This document shows, one piece after another, positions 59,745 to 64,000 of a stretch of DNA of 64,000 bases (its first letter is position 1; every line of letters starts with the position of its first letter). Origin of the DNA: Rhizobium sp. G21 (GTDB taxonomy: Bacteria > Pseudomonadota > Alphaproteobacteria > Rhizobiales > Rhizobiaceae); the NCBI RefSeq assembly GCF_014158035.1, contig NZ_JACFXW010000001.1, positions 2,675,501 through 2,739,500 of the forward strand, read 5' to 3'. The translations under genes and the position numbers were made by a program. Under the pieces are notes generated by a model. It saw only the letters and a program-made list of their open reading frames with translations, was not told the origin of the DNA and made no database searches.

Positions 59745-61154
59745 TCAATTCCACTCGCGTATGTCGACGAAATGTCCGGCGATCGCGGCGGCTGCGGCCA
59801 TGGCCGGCGACACGAGGTGCGTGCGGCCCTTGAAGCCCTGACGACCCTCGAAATTGCGGTTCGAGGTCGAGGCGCAGCGTTCGCCCGGCTTCAGGCGGTC
59901 GTCATTCATGGCCAGGCACATGGAGCAGCCCGGTTCGCGCCAATCGAAACCGGCGGCCTTGAAGATCTTGTCGAGACCTTCGGCCTCCGCCTGTTCCTTG
60001 ACGAGGCCGGAACCGGGCACGATCATCGCGGAGACGGTCGAGGCAACCGTCTTGCCTTCGACCACCTTGGCGACGGCGCGCAGATCTTCGATGCGGCCAT
60101 TGGTGCAGGAGCCGATGAACACCCGGTCGACCGCGATGTCGGTGATCTTGGTGCCGGCGGTGAGGCCCATGTAGTCGAGCGCGCGCTGCTTGGAGGTGCG
60201 CTTGTTTTCATCCGTGATCTCGTCCGGGTTCGGCACGACGCCCTGAACCGAGATGACGTCTTCAGGCGAAGAACCCCAGGACACGATCGGCGGCAGATTG
60301 GCGGCGTCGAGCACGACGACGCGATCATAATGCGCGCCTTCGTCCGATTTCAGTGTTTTCCAGTATTCGATCGCCTTCTCCAGCGCCTCGCCCTGCGGCG
60401 CGCGCGGCTTGCCCTTGATGTATTCGAAGGTTTTTTCGTCCGGAGCGATCAGGCCGGCGCGCGCGCCGCCTTCGATCGTCATGTTGCAAACCGTCATGCG
60501 GCCTTCCATCGACAGCGCCTCGATGGCTTCGCCGGCGAATTCGATGACATGGCCGGTGCCGCCGGCAGTGCCGATTTCACCGATGATGGCGAGGATGATG
60601 TCCTTGGCGGTGACGCCCGGCGGCAGCTGGCCGTCGACGCGCACCAGCATGTTCTTGGCCTTCTTCTGGATCAGCGTCTGGGTGGCCAGAACGTGTTCCA
60701 CTTCCGACGTGCCGATGCCATGCGCCAGCGCGCCGAAGGCGCCATGGGTGGAGGTGTGGCTATCGCCGCAGACAATGGTCATGCCCGGCAGGGTGAAACC
60801 CTGTTCGGGTCCGACGATGTGGACGATGCCCTGCCGCTTGTCGCTGGCCGAATAATATTCGACGTTGAAATCGGCGGCATTCTGGGCGAGGGCCTCGACC
60901 TGGATGCGGCTTTCCTCATTCTTGATGCCGAGATGGCGATCGGGCGAGGTCGGCACATTGTGGTCGACGACCGCGAGCGTCTTTTCCGGCGCGCGGACCT
61001 TGCGGCCGGTCATGCGCAGGCCTTCGAACGCCTGCGGGCTGGTCACTTCGTGAACCAGATGGCGATCGATATAGAGGAGACAGGTGCCGTCGGCCTGCTG
61101 ATCGACGACGTGGTCGTCCCAGATCTTGTCATAGAGTGTGCGGGGTGCGCTCAT
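59745..61154 (-). CDS. leuC: 3-isopropylmalate dehydratase large subunit
   Basis: Leucine synthesis, [4Fe-4S] isomerase working with LeuD (not in the window). 469 residues from [23 protein letters not shown] near 132, cluster ligands F-I-G-S-C-T-N-G near 348 and P-G-C-S-M-C near 408. ATG without a strong ribosome-binding site. Monocistronic here with a 257-base upstream spacer; convergent with the ATP synthase operon. Confidence 0.97.
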   Translation of the reverse strand: MSAPRTLYDKIWDDHVVDQQADGTCLLYIDRHLVHEVTSPQAFEGLRMTGRKVRAPEKTLAVVDHNVPTSPDRHLGIKNEESRIQVEALAQNAADFNVEYYSASDKRQGIVHIVGPEQGFTLPGMTIVCGDSHTSTHGAFGALAHGIGTSEVEHVLATQTLIQKKAKNMLVRVDGQLPPGVTAKDIILAIIGEIGTAGGTGHVIEFAGEAIEALSMEGRMTVCNMTIEGGARAGLIAPDEKTFEYIKGKPRAPQGEALEKAIEYWKTLKSDEGAHYDRVVVLDAANLPPIVSWGSSPEDVISVQGVVPNPDEITDENKRTSKQRALDYMGLTAGTKITDIAVDRVFIGSCTNGRIEDLRAVAKVVEGKTVASTVSAMIVPGSGLVKEQAEAEGLDKIFKAAGFDWREPGCSMCLAMNDDRLKPGERCASTSNRNFEGRQGFKGRTHLVSPAMAAAAAIAGHFVDIREWN

Positions 61155-61411
61155 GGGTTTCACCGTGCTGAAGTATAAAGGAAAAAGGCGTCGCGAGGCG
61201 CTGAACCGCAAGAAGCGGTCAACGGACGGGATCAGCCGAGATGGGCGGTGGCGCGGCCGGAAAGGGCGGCAAAGAAGCGCTGCGGCAGGCGTTTTCGGTC
61301 CTGCAGCACGAAAAAATATCTCTTTGGCGCGCGTTTGCTCATGGCGCTTCTTTACCATCATTCTAAACGGGCGGCAATGGCCGTGCTGAGGGCGGTTTGT
61401 CGTGGACCGTG

Positions 61412-62292
61412 TTAGCCTCTGCCCCAGGGGCGCGCAGGGTCGCGATGCATTCCGGACGCCCTGAAGTCGGTCGGCGTGACGCCGAAAATCCGCCGGAACG
61501 CCTTCGAGAAGTAATTGGCGTCGGCGAAGCCGGCTTGCGTCGCCACATCCCGGATCGAGGGCGCCGGCTCGGCAGCGAGAAGCCGCGCAGCGTAACGCAG
61601 ATTCTCCTGCAGAAGATAATCTGCCGGGGTCTCTCCCGTCGCCGCCGTGAATTGTCGGGAGAAATGCGCGCGGCTGAGACCGGCGAGTTCTGCCATGCGC
61701 GTGACGCTCATGGCTTTGCCGGGATGAGCCGCGAGATAAGCGAGCACCCGCGCCACACCCTCTGGCGCATCCCCTTGGGCGCCGTTCTGGCCGGTGACCG
61801 ACTGAAGCGCGGCCAGCGCAAAGGCGTAAGCAAGGCTTGAGGCGCGATAGGGATCGAGGTCTTCCCGCATGAGATCGAGGCAGAGACCGGCGAGCCTGTC
61901 CGCCGCGTCGAGTGAGATCACTGGCGTCGCGCCTCCAGCAAGCCGCGCCCGCTCCATCAGCCGCAGCGCCTCGGGTCCGCGCAGCGACACCCAGAAAAAT
62001 TCCCAGTTTTCCCACTCTTCCAGCCAGTAGCGATGATCTTCCGGAACCATCAGGAGCATCGCTTGCCCCGTTCCGACCACATGCCGGTCGCGGCTAAAGG
62101 TCAGGCGGCCCGCTCCAGAGATCGTATATTGAAATATGGTGAAAGGTTCCGCGCCGCGCTTTCGCCCGTCCCAGTCATAATCGGGCCCGCGCCTTTTTCG
62201 TAGCCGCATCCGGTCGGGTAGATGACGAAAGGCGCGCCGCCCCGGGGCGGCGTTTGCAGATAGGGGCCGGCGGCGATGAGATCGGAGAGCAC
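61412..62292 (-). CDS. AraC-family regulator of the alpha-galactosidase gene (one frameshift)
   Basis: About 293 residues when repaired. GTG start at 62290-62292 opens [13 protein letters not shown]; one A is missing from the run at 62196-62200, restoring [14 protein letters not shown]. The N-terminal cupin-like sensor ([13 protein letters not shown] near 45) precedes two helix-turn-helix units ([15 protein letters not shown] near 215; [18 protein letters not shown] near 262). Divergent from melA, so it probably senses an alpha-galactoside. Confidence 0.9.
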
Positions 62293-62316
62293 GATATTAC
62301 CCTTTGCAGCACAACT

Positions 62317-62345
62317 ATCCTCTTACCTCCTGATTAGACGAGGAT
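62317..62345. promoter_or_regulatory. Inverted repeat between the AraC-type regulator and melA
   Basis: ATCCTC at 62317-62322 and GAGGAT at 62340-62345 with 17 bases between, in the 99-base divergent spacer. A candidate binding site for the AraC-family regulator; arms are short. Confidence 0.35.
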
Positions 62346-62391
62346 TATGGTGCGCGCAATCGGCGCATCCCTCGCAAGGAGACAGCACAAA

Positions 62392-63744
62392 ATGACGAGA
62401 AATCCCAGGATCACCTTCATCGGCGCGGGTTCCACCGTGTTCATGAAGAACATCATCGGCGACATCCTGCAGCGGCCGGCGCTTTCGAGCGCGACGGTGG
62501 CGCTGATGGACATCAATCCCGAGCGCCTCGCCGAAAGCGAAGTGGTGGCGGGCAAGCTGGTCTCCACCCTCGGAGCCAGCGCCAAGGTCGAAACCTACGA
62601 CAATCAGAAGAAGGCGCTGGAAGGCGCTGATTTCGTCGTCGTCGCCTTCCAGATCGGCGGCTTCGAGCCCTGCACCGTCACCGATTTCGAAGTGCCGAAG
62701 ACGTATGGCCTGCGCCAGACCATCGCCGACACGCTCGGCATCGGCGGCATCATGCGCGGCCTGCGCACCGTGCCCCATCTCTGGTCGATCTGCGAGGACA
62801 TGCTCGAGGTCTGCCCGAACGCGATCATGCTGCAATATGTCAACCCGATGGCCATCAACACCTGGGCGATCGCGGAAAAGTACCCCACGATCAAGCAGGT
62901 AGGCCTCTGCCATTCCGTCCAGGGCACCGCCTGGGAACTGGCGCGCGATCTGGACATCCCGGTCGAGGAGATCCGCTATCGCGCCGCCGGCATCAATCAC
63001 ATGGCCTTCTACCTCAATTTCGAGCATCGCCAGCCGGACGGCTCCTTCAAGAACCTCTATCCGGAGCTGCTAAAGGGCTATCGCGAAGGACGCTTCCCCA
63101 AGCCGAGCCATTGGAATCCGCGTTGCCCCAACAAGGTGCGTTATGAAATGCTGACGCGTCTCGGCTATTTCGTCACCGAGAGCTCGGAGCATTTCGCCGA
63201 ATACACGCCCTATTTCATCAAGGAGGGCCGCGAGGACCTGATCGAGAAATTCGGCATTCCGCTCGATGAATATCCCAAGCGCTGCGTCGAGCAGATCGAG
63301 CGCTGGAAGACCGAGGCCGAAGAGCTCAAGAACTCGCCCACCATCGAGATCAAGCAGAGCCATGAATACGCCTCCGAAATCGTCAACTCGGTCTGGACCG
63401 GCCAGCCCTCGGTGATCTACGGCAATATCCGCAACAATGGCTGCATCACCTCGTTGCCGGCCAATTGCGCGGCCGAAGTGCCGTGCCTGGTCGACGCCAA
63501 TGGCATCCAACCGACCTATATCGGCGAATTGCCGCCGCAGCTTACCGCGCTCATCCGCACCAACATCAACGTGCAGGAGCTGACGGTGAAGGCGCTACTG
63601 ACGGAGAATCGCGAGCATATCTATCATGCCGCGATGATGGATCCGCATACGGCCGCCGAGCTCGATCTCGACCAGATCTGGGCGCTCACCGACGACCTCT
63701 TGAAGGCGCATGGCGAGTGGCTGCCGGCCTGGGCGCGCGGCTGA
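62392..63744 (+). CDS. melA: Alpha-galactosidase / 6-phospho-glycosidase-type GH4 hydrolase
   Basis: NAD- and Mn-dependent family 4 glycosidase, 450 residues. N-terminal I-T-F-I-G-A-G-S-T-V-F NAD loop near residue 7; metal-binding C-H in V-G-L-C-H-S-V-Q-G near 172 and H in A-G-I-N-H-M-A-F-Y near 203; Y-V-N-P-M-A-I-N near 147. The sequence pattern fits alpha-galactosidase (MelA) rather than phospho-glucosidases. ATG eight bases after AAGGAGAC. No transporter gene is next to it in the window. Ends with a strong terminator. Confidence 0.92.
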   Translation: MTRNPRITFIGAGSTVFMKNIIGDILQRPALSSATVALMDINPERLAESEVVAGKLVSTLGASAKVETYDNQKKALEGADFVVVAFQIGGFEPCTVTDFEVPKTYGLRQTIADTLGIGGIMRGLRTVPHLWSICEDMLEVCPNAIMLQYVNPMAINTWAIAEKYPTIKQVGLCHSVQGTAWELARDLDIPVEEIRYRAAGINHMAFYLNFEHRQPDGSFKNLYPELLKGYREGRFPKPSHWNPRCPNKVRYEMLTRLGYFVTESSEHFAEYTPYFIKEGREDLIEKFGIPLDEYPKRCVEQIERWKTEAEELKNSPTIEIKQSHEYASEIVNSVWTGQPSVIYGNIRNNGCITSLPANCAAEVPCLVDANGIQPTYIGELPPQLTALIRTNINVQELTVKALLTENREHIYHAAMMDPHTAAELDLDQIWALTDDLLKAHGEWLPAWARG

Positions 63745-63770
63745 TCCAGCCAGACTTTCCCAAATTTCGA

Positions 63771-63796
63771 GCCGGCGGTCACCCGCCGGCTTTTTC
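63771..63796 (+). terminator. Rho-independent terminator of melA
   Basis: GCCGGCGG / CCGCCGGC stem with a 4-base loop and five Ts, 26 bases after the melA stop. Confidence 0.92.
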
Positions 63797-63811
63797 GTGT
63801 CTGCGGACACG

Positions 63812-63842
63812 AAAAAACCCGGGACGCGTGACGATCCCGGGT
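63812..63842 (-). terminator. Terminator of the gene entering from the right edge
   Basis: Minus-strand stem ACCCGGGA / TCCCGGGT with a 10-base loop, then six Ts. A third hairpin, CGTGTC-TGCG-GACACG, lies at 63796-63811 between the two terminators. Confidence 0.85.
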
Positions 63843-63890
63843 GGAAGGTAGCAGCCCTGCATGCGCATGCGGCCGCCTGGGAGGATGGCG

Positions 63891-63956
63891 CCGGTCGGGG
63901 CGGGAAGGAGGATGAAGCCCCGACCGGGCGGTGCGGCGCCGGAAGACCGGCGCCGC
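63891..63956. repeat. Pair of long GC-rich hairpins in the 3' region of the right-edge gene
   Basis: Two perfect stems in 66 bases: CCGGTCGGGGC / GCCCCGACCGG (11 bp, 63891-63901 with 63917-63927) and GCGGCGCCGG-AAGA-CCGGCGCCGC (10 bp, 63933-63956). No T tract follows either. They may be a REP-like element or mRNA 3'-end stabilisers. Confidence 0.7.
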
Positions 63957-63964
63957 GCGCAATC

Positions 63965-64000
63965 TCAGTTGTGGTAGGCGGCTTCGCCATGCGAGGCGAG
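63965..64000 (-). CDS. C-terminal end of a gene cut by the window edge
   Basis: The last 11 codons and stop of a minus-strand frame, reading L-A-S-H-G-E-A-A-Y-H-N. The downstream hairpins and terminator support a real gene end. Product unknown from so little sequence. Confidence 0.5.
   Translation of the reverse strand, partial: LASHGEAAYHN

Noticed and set aside
61232..61342. A 36-codon ORF in the leuC leader, considered as a leucine attenuation peptide.
   Set aside because: It has four leucines spread out, no run of leucine codons, and no alternative terminator/antiterminator pair that I can see.

Overview
The window is a 64 kb stretch of chromosome from an alphaproteobacterium of the order Hyphomicrobiales (Rhizobiales). 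This rests on gene order and content: rpsP-rimM-trmD next to ffh, dapF-mtaB-ftsY-ispZ-UPF0314, the ccmABCDG cluster beside acnA, atpHAGDC, a rhizobial-type suhB, and the family-specific small proteins DUF982, DUF465, DUF2794, DUF3618 and DUF1223. The genus cannot be fixed from sequence alone. Coding is dense, GC-rich and mostly housekeeping. I see no prophage, insertion sequence, CRISPR array or rRNA.

Layout. 1-3.1 kb: end of a serine hydrolase, dxr (MEP pathway), a small lipoprotein and rplS. 3.1-5.4 kb: two plus-strand accessory genes (an Orc1/Cdc6-like AAA ATPase with an AT-rich repeat-bearing leader, and a TauE/SafE permease) lying between rplS and trmD. 5.4-9.3 kb: minus-strand translation and secretion operon ffh, chorismate mutase, rpsP, rimM, trmD, preceded by a probable small RNA with its own promoter and terminator. 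9.3-11.2 kb: sulfotransferase-like and metallo-beta-lactamase-fold genes. 11.2-16 kb: dapF, mtaB, ftsY, ispZ and UPF0314. 16-21.7 kb: small membrane or secreted proteins, a tRNA-Arg(CCT), a HAD phosphatase, DUF982, a YihY-family protein, a 24-residue membrane peptide and a DUF3618/holin-like operon; five of these transcription units carry GGAAC-N18/19-TT sequences typical of the alphaproteobacterial general stress sigma factor. 21.7-29 kb: amino-acid ABC permease and binding protein, purEK, two DUF465 proteins, ArsR plus a second TauE/SafE permease, a degenerate ThiE-like protein and a SEL1 protein. 29-40 kb: suhB, an FAD dehydrogenase, an ABC exporter, rpmE, ccmA-B-C-D-G and acnA. 40-54.4 kb: AlkC-like repair protein with an ABM-fold protein and divergent WYL regulator, LysE, OmpA lipoprotein, ispG, an AcuI-like reductase, Lrp, DUF1223, DUF2794, thiN, an ABC-F ATPase, priA and DUF4345. 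54.7-64 kb: the F1 operon atpHAGDC convergent with leuC, then an AraC regulator divergent from a GH4 alpha-galactosidase.

Sequence quality matters when reading this annotation. I count about 22 single-base (or net single-base) frame breaks in 19 genes, many of them indispensable (rplS, rpsP, ftsY, atpA, priA). Most sit in or beside short homopolymers and most are deletions. They look like uncorrected long-read assembly errors rather than pseudogenes, so the affected genes are annotated at full length with the break position stated.

No clearly new multi-gene system stands out. The most promising leads are the clustered stress-sigma promoters with the 24-residue peptide, the RNA upstream of ffh, the AAA ATPase and its repeat-rich leader, and the degenerate ThiE-like protein.
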